Under the pieces are notes generated by a model, which was given only the letters and a program-made list of their open reading frames with translations, was not told the DNA's origin and did not search any database. A stretch of DNA of 64,000 nt from Persicaria tinctoria (taxonomy: Eukaryota; Streptophyta; Magnoliopsida; Caryophyllales; Polygonaceae), in contig JBANSL010000012.1 in assembly GCA_037127255.1 (NCBI GenBank), positions 37,997,115-38,061,114 on the forward strand. Reading direction: 5' to 3'. This document shows, one piece after another, positions 1 to 9,991 of this stretch (positions are counted from its first letter, which is position 1; each line of letters starts with the position of its first letter). Position numbers and translations under genes: made by a program.

Positions 1-95
1 ACATAGATTCTGTACTATCTAACCCAAATGTATGCGAAGTATGCAGAAGACAATATTAAAGTTACTGTAAAATATGGCAGAATTAGCTCACAACA
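1..95 (-). mobile_element. LTR-A copy, 5' end of the LTR (cut by window edge)
   Basis: Reads, in reverse orientation, as the first ~95 bases of the Athila-like LTR here called LTR-A: the stretch 'catagattctgtacta...aacccaaatg...catggc..aatta...ctcacaaca' recurs at 8050-8152, 13120-13221 and 52390-52531. The LTR terminus (rc TG...) falls at 95. The rest lies outside the window. Confidence 0.75.
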
Positions 96-659
96 TTGTC
101 CCCCTCAAAACCTCCGCCATATGAAAGGCTAACTACGCAAGAATGGGAGGAAAAATGCAAAAGATTTAAGGAATCATGGGAGATGCATCTATTCGCTGAC
201 GATGATTGCAATGAAGAAGAGAATTTAGTACTTCTTGAAACGGAGTCTCATGAGTCGACGCGTGAGGTTTCATCTATTATGCCTTCTTCTCCATTTTCTT
301 TTATGCCATCTCCTTCATCATCCATTATGTCTTCCTCCCCATCACCTATTGTGCCTTCTTCTCCATCATCTATCATATCTTATGTTTCATCATCCATCAT
401 GTCTTCTTATCCATCATCCGGTGAAGTAGAAAGCCCTATGCCTATTGAAATGGAATCTCATGAGTGCACACATGAGGATCTACATGTTCTGGTTCCTGAT
501 TCATCCAAAGAACTCATCTCAATAACGACAATCACAGAACCAATTCCAGAGCTGATTTTTGTGTCTCCCGAGCAACGTAATGAAATTTTGAACATTTTTG
601 TGGATTATGGTGAATATTTAGATCCATGGGAGCATTACTTCTTTAAGACACCAACATAA
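96..659 (+). pseudogene. Internal ORF of a non-autonomous Athila-like element, 5' cut by LTR-A
   Basis: Open frame of 187 codons beginning without an ATG directly at the end of the LTR-A copy, so its true start was probably lost to that insertion. The N-terminal ~60 residues are acidic (FADDDCNEEENL, ETESHEST). Residues ~62-110 are a Ser/Pro/Met low-complexity block encoded by a degenerate tct-cca-tca-tc microsatellite (about 280-423). The C-terminus reads GEYLDPWEHYF then a stop. The minus-strand ORF at 43626-43856, in another non-autonomous gypsy element, ends GEYVDPWSHYF, and both are followed by a similar tgtgtt(g/a)gtgg motif. The protein family is not one I can name; it is an element-encoded accessory or gag-derived frame. 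Not a host gene. Confidence 0.6.
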
Positions 660-732
660 CTGTGTTGGTGGTTCTACTTTCCCCCTAGAGAACACCAAAC
701 TCATGTAAATAAGGAAGTGCCAAAACTTCTAT

Positions 733-1406
733 ACAAGGTATCCTTATTTGCCAATTTTTTCATGTTTAGTGTTCATTCAAATTATGGTTGGGCACAAGAA
801 TTTGATTTGCTTTTAAGGGCGTCAATAATGTCTGAATTAGTGTTAAGGGAAGGACATAATAAACCGTCGAGTCTATGACGTTAACCAATGACGCTTCTTG
901 GGAGGCAACCTAAGGTAAGTTTTCTAGTTTGCAAGTTTTTCAATTCATAGTTAGGTATTTAGTCTTTCAAATTAAATAAAATGATAGAGTTCCATTTAGA
1001 TATATGTTTTTGCAGGAGTCTTGAGTTAACCATGAAATTTGCTTGATTGAATGACAGAATGACATTCTCTACAAGGTATCCTTATTTGCCAATTTTTTCA
1101 TGTTTAGTGTTCATTCAAATTATGGTTGGGCACAAGAATTTGATTTGCTTTTAAGGGCGTCAACAATGTCTGAATTAGTGTTAAGGGAAGGACATAATAA
1201 ACCGTCGAGTCTATGACGTTAACCAATGACGCTTCTTGGGAGGCAACCTAAGGTAAGTTTTCTAGTTTGCAAGTTTTTCAATTCCTAGTTAGGTATTTAG
1301 TCTTTCAAATTAAATAAAATGATAGAGTTCCATTTAGATATGTGTTTTTGGAGGAGTCTTGAGTTAACCATGAAATTTGCTTGATTGAATGACAGAATGA
1401 CATTCT
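733..1406 (+). repeat. 338-bp direct tandem duplication
   Basis: Bases 733-1068 and 1071-1406 are near-identical copies offset by 338 bp, both starting acaaggtatccttatttgcc and ending gaatgacagaatgacattct. Only a handful of substitutions separate them (e.g. caataatg/caacaatg, attcatag/attcctag), so the duplication is recent relative to the element. Each copy holds the motif cttcttgggaggcaacctaagg, which is typical of the non-coding part of Athila-type elements downstream of their genes. Confidence 0.9.
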
Positions 1407-2655
1407 GCACTATTTGGATAGAGTCCCATCTTGCAGTGTTTGTCCTCGATTATATATTTTAGCTTGATCATATAAATTCCTTAGCATGTTTGGATTGTTT
1501 AACCTTATCACCCTAAAATGTTGTTCTTATGAAGCATGATTTGGTGATGTAATTAAGCATGTATGATTGAGCTTGAGTATGATTGAAATCCTACACAATA
1601 TGATCCTTGTGAGATTTTTTTTAGCCTTATTGGAATCATATAATTCCTTTTGCTTGTTTGTGTGATTTACTCTCCTTATGTTTCTACCTCTTGATATTGA
1701 CTTCATTATCTATTGTCAAGACTGACTCACATGTTTGTTTCTTGCGGATGTTTATACTTTTTTGTTTATATTTGGCTTTAGTTGCTTATTGAGAGTTTAG
1801 TGTGAAATAAAGTGGCAATAGTTGAGACACTTAGTAACCGGATCTATGCATGACACCCCTGGGTATGATTCACGTAAAACGGTGTCAAAATGTACCCACT
1901 AAGGAAGGAAGCTCGAACATTGAGTAACCGGGTTCATTCATGACACCCATATTTGCAACTCGCGTTAAAAGATGTTCAAGTGGACTTTATTCAAGTAAGT
2001 TGAGGTGTTGGTTGATCGGGGCCATTCATGAGACCCATGGTTGCGACTCGCGTAAGGAATACACCAAGGCCGAAAGAAAGCAAATCAAGAAAAAAAAACA
2101 GAAAAAGAAAAATAAAGCCGGAGAAAAAAGAACAAAAAAAGAGTCAAATCTAGAGTCAAATTGCTTATTTTTATTATTTTTATGCAAGTAATGGCATTTC
2201 GGTAGAGATTTGGTGCTATTGTTGTCAATTTCTATGAGCTTAGTTGCATCTTGGATTGAGTTGAAAGTTGAACTTTAAAGCCTCAACACATGAGAGCATG
2301 AGTGAAACACATATTCCTAGTGAGGTTGGATGATTTCCACTCCTACACTTTGATCGTTACATACATGCTATGATGTTTATTCACTTGATCTTGTGTTCAT
2401 TTAAATTTGATGTTTCTTTTGATAAGGCAAATACATGATGAATATGTTTGTGGGATGTTTGGTTATTGCTATGTTTTTCATTGCTTGAGGACAAGCAAAG
2501 ACTTAAGTATGGGGGAGTTGGAGTACTTATGAAAATTTGTTTGCTTCTTTCATGTTTAATTTGCATTTGTGATGTTATATAAAAAATTTTGTTTATACAA
2601 GAAGAAGTCTCCATCTCTATGCTCTCCTCTATGTTCGCTAGAGGACTAGCGAAGC
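1407..2655 (+). other. Non-coding 3' internal region of Athila-like element B
   Basis: No credible gene. It contains three degenerate copies of a 'ttcattcatgacacccat..gcgactcgcgtaa' motif (near 1836, 1930, 2020; a fourth relative lies at 11085 in element A), an A-rich stretch (2085-2145), and a first polypurine-like motif (cttgaggacaagc...aagtatgggggag, 2485-2517) about 150 bp before the real one. This layout is characteristic of the region between the last gene and the 3' LTR of Athila-type elements. Confidence 0.6.
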
Positions 2656-2668
2656 TTAAGTGTGGGGG
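2656..2668 (+). other. Polypurine tract of element B
   Basis: cttaagtgtggggg immediately precedes TGTTTGATAATG, the start of LTR-B. This is the standard plus-strand primer of Athila-type gypsy elements. Confidence 0.7.
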
Positions 2669-3943
2669 TGTTTGATAATGCATATTTTATAGAGGCATTA
2701 TAGGTAGGTCTCAGGTGCATTAAGTATTCATATTGCATGTTTAATAAGCTTATTCATATTCTTGGTCATTTGGTATTCGAAGTGCGAAATCTACAGTTTC
2801 TAGTGTTTATTTGTAGGTTATAAGATCCAACCTCGAAAGGTGGAGAAAGCATGAAGCAAATGGACAAAGAAGAGCTAAGAAACAAGAGTGGAAATGGAGA
2901 ACATGGAGATCGAAATCCCATCTTTAAGGTTATGAGAAGTTGGAATTAGCTTATGAGGTCTGCATGAGAATCGTAGTGCTTGGAAAGAGCTTTCCAATGC
3001 ATATTCATATGCGTCAATCGAACGAAGGATGACTCTAAAAAGTGTGTCACAAGTTCAGTCTATTAAAGTTATCAATCCGTACGGATGGCGTCCGCCGCCT
3101 TTTCCACGGCGCTCGCCGTTCTCGTCATATCCGGATTTGCGATATGCAGCCTAAGTCTATCTTTATGGGAACATTTGTCTATCCTTCCTAGGGTTTTTTG
3201 CCGATGAAAGGTGGCTATATTAGGTCATTTTCAGTAGGTTTTATTCATTCAATCATTCATTCTATTCCTCATAAACTCATTACAATGAGAGCATTTAAGT
3301 TTAGGGATTTAAGGCACATTATGCTTTCTTAGAATTCTCGTGGTTTTGCTATGAATCAAGACTTGGTTTGTTAATTGTGAGACTTGATTTCTATCTATTC
3401 TATGTTTGATTGATTCAATATCTTTGTTATTCGATTGATTGATTACATATATTCCCTCTTGATTAGCCACCTTGACGGAATTTGCTCTCTTTCTAGGTTT
3501 GATTACTTCTTGCGATTTTATTGAATAAGTAGCAAACATAATCAATCGATCTCGTGAAAGCATCGATTGGGTGTGTAGGGGATATTGACAATTACACTCT
3601 ATCAATTGCATCGATTGGGGTTAGGGAGTTACGCCTTTATCTTTAGTTGCTTATGTTATTGATATTGTTTAATTGCTAAAGCTTTGGAGTGATCCTAGTT
3701 TGGATGAATCAAAGAAGCAAAGATAGGATAGAGTCAAGGATCGATGACCTAACCAATGTTGCGAATTGTAGGCAAACGACACTCTTATCTTTTGTCTTCT
3801 CTTTGTTTCCATTCATATCTTTATCTTAGTTTATTTGCATTATCTATCTTAATTCATATTCCTATTCCATCTTTAGTGTCATAATTGATAAATACACATG
3901 ACATTGAAGTACTTGTTTCTCTGTGGGTTCGACCCCTTAATTA

Positions 3944-4874
3944 GGGATGTGCATCGGCCCAAAACCGAACCGAACCGGGCCAAACCGAACCGAACCGAAA
4001 CCGAAAATCTCAAAATTCCAAACCGAAAGCCGAACCGAAAGTATTAGGTTCGGTTTGGTTATTTACCGGTTTGATTTGTGTTCGGTTCGGTTTTAGCCTA
4101 ATTGAACCGAATCCAATTCCTCCTTCTCTTTCGTTCATCCGGCCCCTGATGGTAAAGCCCCTTTGCATCACTCCACCGCCGCATCCGCCCCAATCTCCGC
4201 CTCCCTCACCGTCGGATCCAAGCTCCCGAACGCCACCCTCTCCTACTTCGACTTCGCCGGCGAACTCCAGACCACCGCCGTCTCCGACCTCACCAAGAAA
4301 GTCATCCTCTTCGTCGCTCCTGGCGCCTTCACCCCCACCTACTCCTAGAAGGACCTCCCTGGATTAGTCGAGCAAGGTCACCGGACAGCCGGAGGGGAGG
4401 CGAGGACTGCAGGAGCAAATTGAAATTGAAATTGTCAAATTGGATGCCCAGGTGAACTATTGTTGAAATTGGCAAATTGGATGCCCAGGAGCAAGGTCAC
4501 CGTTTCGAACTTTCGATTTGGGGGAATTGGAAAATTGAAATTGGGTGCCCAGATGAACTATTGTTGAACAAACTATATTTTCAAAGGGCTGTATACATAA
4601 TTTTATATTTTTATGTGATAAAACATTAAAAAAATAATAAATTTTATATGGATTATAAATTTATAAGTTTTATAAATTAATAAAAATATAAGCCTTTAAT
4701 AAAAAATATAAAAAAAATTTAAAAAATCGGTTTAACACAAACCGAACCGAAACCGAAAATTGAGAATTCTCGAACCGAAAGCCGAACCGAAAAATATCGG
4801 TTCGGTTAGGTTCGGTTCGGTTTGTGTTGGTTCGGCCCAAAAATTCGGTTTGGGCCGAATCATGCACAACCTAA
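3944..4874. mobile_element. Non-autonomous hAT element with 8-bp TSD CTTAATTA
   Basis: Ends are gggatgtgcatcggccc and (reverse complement of the right end) ttaggttgtgcatgattcggccc. Both run into subterminal arrays of aaccgaaccg / cggttcggtt. The flanks are CTTAATTA at 3936-3943 and 4875-4882, an 8-bp duplication as in hAT elements (exact end ambiguous by 1-2 bp). The 931-bp body has no transposase. It carries a captured gene piece (4163-4395) and a local duplication of 'aaattggatgcccagg' (4436-4490). Confidence 0.85.
4163..4395 (+). pseudogene. Captured type II peroxiredoxin (PRXIIE-like) fragment
   Basis: The frame from 4163 reads ...[19 protein letters not shown]...[22 protein letters not shown] then stop, followed in the same frame by KDLPGLVEQG. 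This matches the N-terminal thioredoxin-fold part of plant type II peroxiredoxins (chloroplast PRXIIE most like), where PGAFTPTCS holds the peroxidatic Cys and is followed by QKHVPG. Here the Cys is Tyr and the next codon is a stop, so it cannot act as a thiol peroxidase. It lies wholly inside the hAT element and is much GC-richer than its surroundings, as expected for a transduplicated exon. Homology is from family knowledge; capture is inferred. Confidence 0.8.
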
Positions 4875-4940
4875 CTTAATTATCCGCTATACTAGATTGC
4901 TAATTAGTTTATTTGTTTGGGTTATTTTTTTGGCGAAGTG

Positions 4941-5123
4941 AAATCTAACGACGTTTCCCCTCCGTCAACTCTCTAGGCGAGTGTTGAAACACTTTCTCAT
5001 GGATGGATCCTGATTCCCTACCACTACAGCGGGAGAGTTTCTTGTATTTTATTTGCGTGGACTAGAGATGCGGTATGAGATTTATGTTTAATATTTATTT
5101 CATACATGATTTCCCTCCTAACA
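4941..5123 (+). mobile_element. 3' end of a plus-strand LTR-A (truncated 5' LTR of element A)
   Basis: The block 'aggcgag..gaaacactttctc..ggatggatcctgat..ctaccactacagcggg' to 'tccctcctaaca' matches 20395-20545 and, reversed, 11472-11630 and 51376-51520. It ends CTAACA at 5123, immediately before the primer-binding site, so it functioned as the 5' LTR end of element A. Confidence 0.8.
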
Positions 5124-5128
5124 AATTT

Positions 5129-5147
5129 TGGCGCCGTTGTCAAGGAA
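5129..5147 (+). other. Primer-binding site of element A (Athila type)
   Basis: tggcgccgttgtcaaggaa differs at three positions from tggcgccgttgccggggaa, the Athila-type PBS found intact (reversed) at 44485-44503. It lies 5 bp inside the LTR end. Confidence 0.85.
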
Positions 5148-5215
5148 GCTATTAAATGTGCCCTTTTTAGTTTCGTTTTAGCCCCTTTTATTTCTAATGT
5201 CTGATTTACAGGTGT

Positions 5216-6525
5216 ATGCGACGCGCTGATCGCTTACCGAAATTCGATCCTCTTCTCGAACCAGAACACTTCCTTCATCTTACACAAAGGCTAAGGAGAA
5301 GACTCATGTCTGACAGCGAGAACGAGGTGGAACTCATGCCGCAATAAAAGCTTGAGAAGCTTCGCAAGCAAATAGAGGAGCTCACCACCAAACAAAAGAA
5401 ATACGCTCGCAAGGAAGCTAAATTCACACGCAATCAGCAAAGGAGGGAGGCGATGGCAGATGGCGACGCCCAAGCCCGAGGAGAGCTCGAGGAACAACTT
5501 CAAAACATCCCTCAAAATGCTAAAGAATATTTGCATCCTACTCTGTTAGTGCCAGAATCTCCTATTATTCTCCCTACATCTCTTTTGAAATTAAGCCTTC
5601 TTTTATTTCTGAAATTAGGAGGACTCAATATGAGGGAAATCCCAAAAAATGCCCCTTAGAACATATCATCATATATCTAGATCTTTGTGAAACTATTGTT
5701 GATGGTCCTAATCTAGAATATATTAAACTAAAGGCTTTTCGTTGGTCTCTTGCAGGAAAAGCTTTACAATGGCTGAAGGGTTTGGCCCCACAATACATCC
5801 GCACATGGGTCGTACTCCAGGACTTATTTCTCAATAAGTTCTTTCCACCAACAAAGATGGTGTAGCTTAGGCAAAAGATCATGGCTTTCAAGCAAAAGTC
5901 AGGGAAAACACTTGCTTAAGTCTGGGAACGGTACAAACGCCTCCTCAAATCCTGCCCTACTCATGGCAACCGCCATATGTGATCCAGAAAATCATCTACA
6001 ACTCCCTGGATGTGCCAACTAAGGAGTAGATCAACACCTATACCTCTTATAGGTATCTTGGGTACACACTACAACGTGCTTGGGATACCCTTGAGAGGTT
6101 AGTCAACTTCAACAACACCTATGGGACTCTTGAGGTTTCCAACGCGAGACCTGCCCCATCTATACCACTCTACGAACCGTCGAAGAAGATTGATCCCGAC
6201 GTAAGGGAACAATTCAATAAGGATCAAGTGTGGCGGCTACAAAAGCAAGTCATATTCCTCACCAACAATCAACCTCGTTTGGTGGGTCTGTCAGGCGCAA
6301 CACCACCGCCTGCCCACCTTCCAAGCAAGTGCAGCTTGCGGAGACTCATGATGAGTCACGATATGCAGGGGGTCCTAACTACTCAAGACAACGTCAATAG
6401 TAGAATTGAGGATACCATCAACTCCAATACCAAAGAGACCCCCCACCCTACAGAGCTCCTAAGCATCCTAAAAGAGATGCAAAGAAAGATGGCATGCACA
6501 TCATACTTGACGAGATGAGGTGGAA
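5216..6525 (+). pseudogene. Athila-type gag, N-terminal part (decayed)
   Basis: Begins MRRADRLPKFDPLL and continues through a basic coiled-coil stretch (KLEKLRKQIEELTTKQKKYARKEAK). With frame changes it reaches the retrotransposon gag core: YEGNPKNAPLEHI, FRWSLAGKALQWLKGL, LFLNKFFPP and WERYKRLLKSCP are recognisable between 5625 and 5970. Stops (e.g. at 5346 and 5863) and frameshifts break it throughout. Reading is cut at 6525 by a solo LTR and resumes at 8158. Gag would form the particle core; this copy cannot make it. Confidence 0.8.
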
Positions 6526-8152
6526 TGACGAGAGGGTTTCTCGACCAAATAAATTTAAAGTCAAGACCCCGCTATAGGATAGTGAAGTCAGGTTTGTCCT
6601 CAGGAGAGAAGTCAACGGTTCTAGGATTAGTTGGTTTAGGGGTTCGGGAATAGCGGGAAAAGGTGATGAGGGTTGCTGTTGACGTCGGCTAAGAATGGGT
6701 CGATGTCGAGGGATGGATAGGGAATGGTATGGTGTCGGGTAAAATCTGTGCAGAATGTAAATAAAGAAATAAAGTAATAAATGAGCAAACTTCCAAGGTA
6801 AGGGATCACCGCAATGATAATCAAACACACAAAAGATAAGATAGAATAGTTATGTAATCACATCAAAGGAGTAAGCTTTCGCCTTTTCCCTCAATTAGAT
6901 AACCCTTTCAAGTAACCCTAATTGTATCTACCAATTTTATGTTTATAATTCAAGTTGTTAACATGAATCTCTATTCTTTCGAGTAGGCAATAAACATATA
7001 AAAGGCAGTAGATGATCAAAACATAATAAATATCAAAACTTTACCTCAAGTGTGCATGACTATCGTCGGACTCACCCCGACCCTAGAAGAAGGAAATTAG
7101 AAAGCAAACGTCATAAAAGAAACTAACTTTAACATTAAAAATAAAAGTTAAACTTACAAAATCTTCCAAACGTTCTTCATCCTTCTCTCTCTCTCTCGCC
7201 TCCTCCTTGCGTCTTCTCTCTCTCCTCTCTCCTTGCGCCCGTAGACGACTTGGCTTGAATGTATGAAAATCAGCCCCGTAGGGCCTTATTTATAGTGCTC
7301 CATCTAGCTATTCTAGGAAGGAACAACTATATCTATATCTAAATCTATTTATCTAATAACATAAGATAAAGTTTAATTGATAAAAGGAAATAAATCTATA
7401 AGGAAACTATATCTAAAGTGGATAAATCCTCTTTCTCTTAATAGATCTTGATGTGGATGGATAGAATTCCACATATCTTCTCTTGCAAACTATTCTATCT
7501 TCTTGTATCCAAATCGATTTCGGACTCGGACTCGACTGGATTGTCCTCGACGTCGACCAAACTCCTCGACGTCGAGTAGGATTTTTCTCCCGGGGTTGCA
7601 CTCGAGCTTGGGCACCATCTGGACTCGTCGTGTATACTTGACGTCGACCAGACTACTCGACATCGAGTAGGGTTCTTCGTCTCGAGTGATTGCTGCTCGA
7701 CTCCGTGTAGTTTTGTCGTCCAAAGTTACTCGACGTCGACCTGGGTTACTCGACGTCGAGTAGAATCGTCAGCTTCCAGCATTCTGCTATGTTCTTAAAA
7801 CACACTTTCCCGAGTCCTCGTTCGTCGGATTGACGCATATAAGCAGGTGTTGGAAAGCTCTATTCGAGGACTACAACTCTCATGAAGACATCAGAGCATG
7901 ATTCAAAATGATGAATGGCGAAAAGCGGGCTTTTCTCCAGCTGCACCATCCTTAGCTTCTTTATGACTTTCTTTTAAGCTCCAATGTGCGTCCGATTTAT
8001 GTGAAATTAAACAGAAACTAGTGTAGACTCCATAATTTGGAAAATAAGCATAAACTACATAGATTCTGTACTATTCTAACCCAAATACACGAAATGCATG
8101 CAGAAATCGATATAAAAGTAAGTGTAAAACATGGCAAATTAGGCGCACAACA
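6526..8152 (-). mobile_element. Solo LTR-A, reverse orientation, TSD TGGAA
   Basis: 1627 bp bounded by TGACGAGAGGG on the left and ...GCGCACAACA on the right, flanked by TGGAA at 6521-6525 and 8153-8157. There is no internal region, so it is a solo LTR left by LTR-LTR recombination, sitting in element A's gag. The left ~200 bp match 53204-53400 closely. It holds a cluster of TCGA-YR-TCGA decamers at 7548-7759 and CT repeats (7184-7222). Confidence 0.9.
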
Positions 8153-8157
8153 TGGAA

Positions 8158-8376
8158 CCACGCTGAATTCAAACAAGCCAACAACTCCGTCCATAATCAA
8201 CTGCACGACACCAATTCGCAATCGGGAGAGATCGACATTTGAAGAAAAACATTGAGACCCAAGTGGGTCAATTGGCTTCATCAATCCCCAAACCGTCAGG
8301 ATCGTTCTCTGGATCATCTGAGCCCAATCCCATGGGCAAATCTGCTGGACACGTGGCTCCTATGAACTTAAGGAGT
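8158..8376 (+). pseudogene. Athila-type gag, C-terminal part
   Basis: In the frame of 8251 the sequence reads NIETQVGQLASSIPKPSGS..SEPNPMGKSAGHVAPMNLRSEH then stop. ETQVGQLA...P.PNP...V..M.LRS is the standard end of Athila/Calypso gag. It continues the gag interrupted by the solo LTR. Confidence 0.75.
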
Positions 8377-8618
8377 GAGCATTAACTACAAACGCCCGAT
8401 CAAACATCGGAAGAGGAAGTTGTTGGAGCACTAGTCAACGTCGAGTCACCACTCGATATCGACCCAAATTCAGTCAATGCTGAGTCCCCTATACTCGATG
8501 TCGAGTCATCTCATCAGCAACACGAGAAGTCTCCTACTCCAGTTGACATTGACTCTACACTATTCACTCGATACCAACTGCTAAGAAGAAGAAGACGCTG
8601 TCATTCCCCATCAAATCT
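8377..8618 (+). other. gag-protease linker with TCGA decamers
   Basis: Coding remnant with frame breaks. It carries in-frame ctcgatatcgac / ctcgatgtcgag motifs (near 8452 and 8499), which read as ..DIDPNS../..DVESS.. Confidence 0.5.
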
Positions 8619-9213
8619 TTGAAGGACCTTGCCCAAAAGAAGTTACAGCGTTTCGTGAAGATGCTTCAAGGGCTCAACGTCACAATACCCTTCATCAAAG
8701 CTCTTCATGAGATGCCATCCTATGAAAGATTCCTTAAGGACATCCTAAGCAAGAAGTGGTTGATCGCTAAGATCGCAGAGGAGTGCAGTAAGATGGAACT
8801 CCCTGAGAAGAGTCCTAACCCTAGGAAATTCGCCATCACCATAGGACTTGGTCAACACCGCTACACAACGCTTTGTCATGATTTGAGGGCAAGCGTGAGC
8901 ATCATGCCGTTATCTATTTGGTCCAAGGTAAAGATCGACGCATTAGGGCATGTGGATGTTAGGCTATACATGGCAAAAAACATTGTGGTAATACCTACTA
9001 ACATTGTTGATGATTTACCCGTCCAGGTTGGAAAATTCTTTATCCCTACAGATTTCCTTGATCGAGATGACGGAGGACCCTACTTGCCATATCATCCTTG
9101 TTAGGCCTTTCTTAGTAACCGTCGACGCCAATATCAGTGTAAAAAAGAGGATGCTCACAGTCACTATCAGCAATGAGGTAATTGAGTACTCCTTCAAAAA
9201 AAACTATGGATAA
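8619..9213 (+). pseudogene. Athila-type aspartic protease domain (inactive)
   Basis: Residues MKDLAQKKLQRFVKMLQGLNVTIPFIKALHEMPSYERFLKDIL are the conserved Athila pre-protease motif. The protease follows, with the active-site loop read as DLRASVSIMPLS where active copies have DLGAS.N.MPLS, so the catalytic-loop Gly is Arg. After a frameshift near 9060 the next frame gives VRPFLVTVDANISVKKRMLTV, the conserved GRPFLATA..I.V..G.LTL tail. The enzyme would process gag-pol; this copy is dead. Confidence 0.8.
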
Positions 9214-9766
9214 GCTCGACAAAACTGAGGTCAGGTCTATCAAAAGAAGCTACATCCCTTGCGGGGAACCAAAGGTAAGAACTATGACCCCCGAGGAGCT
9301 AAAGAAGAGGGCTATGGAAGCCCAAATGAAAGAGATCGTGGCAATCTGGAATGACCACGCTACAAATCCAGTCGACATCGACTCATCTGACTCGACATCG
9401 ACTGAAACTGAGAAGCCAGAACCTGTGCCAGAGCCTAAGTATGGGGTCGACATCGAGCCAACACACTCGATATTGAGTGGTTCATTCGACATCGACTCAT
9501 CTTCTACAACACCTCCATCGACTGAGTCATCATCATACAACAACCACTCGACATCGAGTCCTATGACTCGACATTGAGTCATCCATGTCGACTCTCCTCA
9601 TCCATCGACTGATCCATCACCAAAAGTACAATTTGACTCGATATCAGGTGGTTGCACTCGAAATCGACTGACATCTCAGAAGGAAATTGACGTAGAAAAG
9701 GTAAGCCAAGGTACGGATCTCTCTTCCCCCATTTTAGTAAATGATTTATCTATACACGTAAGAGGT
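9214..9766 (+). other. Rearranged pol region: RT and RNase H deleted, VDIDS-coding repeats
   Basis: After the protease tail an open frame (9182-9577) shows no RT motif. Its second half is rich in gtcgacatcgactc-type repeats that read VDIDSS, DSTSTE, VDIEP and DIDSS. The integrase end follows directly at 9767, so the RT, RNase H and integrase core have been deleted or replaced by this repeat-bearing spacer. Confidence 0.55.
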
Positions 9767-9991
9767 TTGACTTGGTATGTTAGATTATATAGGGTTTCCA
9801 ATGATGATCCCAAGGAGTATGAAGTCGGAGACAAGGTGTATGTCTCCAAGTCAAAAGGTCATTGGTTCCCTATGAAGTTGAAAGAAAAGAAGATGGGTCC
9901 ATTTGAAGTCCATAAGATCCACTCCGGAGGGATGCAGCTCAAAGACAAGAACGAAGTCCTATTCAAGGCCCGAGCCACATGGGCCCTATAG
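9767..9991 (+). pseudogene. Integrase C-terminal remnant (Athila type)
   Basis: YEVGDKVYVSKSKGHWFPMKLKEKKMGPFEVHKIHSGGMQLKD resembles the small beta-barrel at the integrase C-terminus of gypsy elements (VGDKVLLFNS...PGKL...GPF.V....P.G.VEL.D). No DDE core is present upstream. Confidence 0.6.

Larger units (their letters stand above)
2669..4940 (+). mobile_element. LTR-B, 3' LTR of Athila-like element B, split by a hAT insertion
   Basis: Starts TGTTTGATAATG after the polypurine tract. The part 2669-3943 resumes at 4875, giving about 1.34 kb without the hAT. The tail 'ctctgtgggttcgacccc...tccgctatacta' is a common plant gypsy LTR ending. The 3' boundary is uncertain: near 4940 the sequence passes into the end of LTR-A without a recognisable terminus, so B's end was probably fused to A by deletion. 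No coding potential seen in it. Confidence 0.6.

Noticed and set aside
4071..4367. 98-codon Pro/Ser-rich open frame overlapping the peroxiredoxin fragment
   Set aside because: It is an alternative frame of the GC-rich captured exon; the peroxiredoxin frame explains the sequence better.
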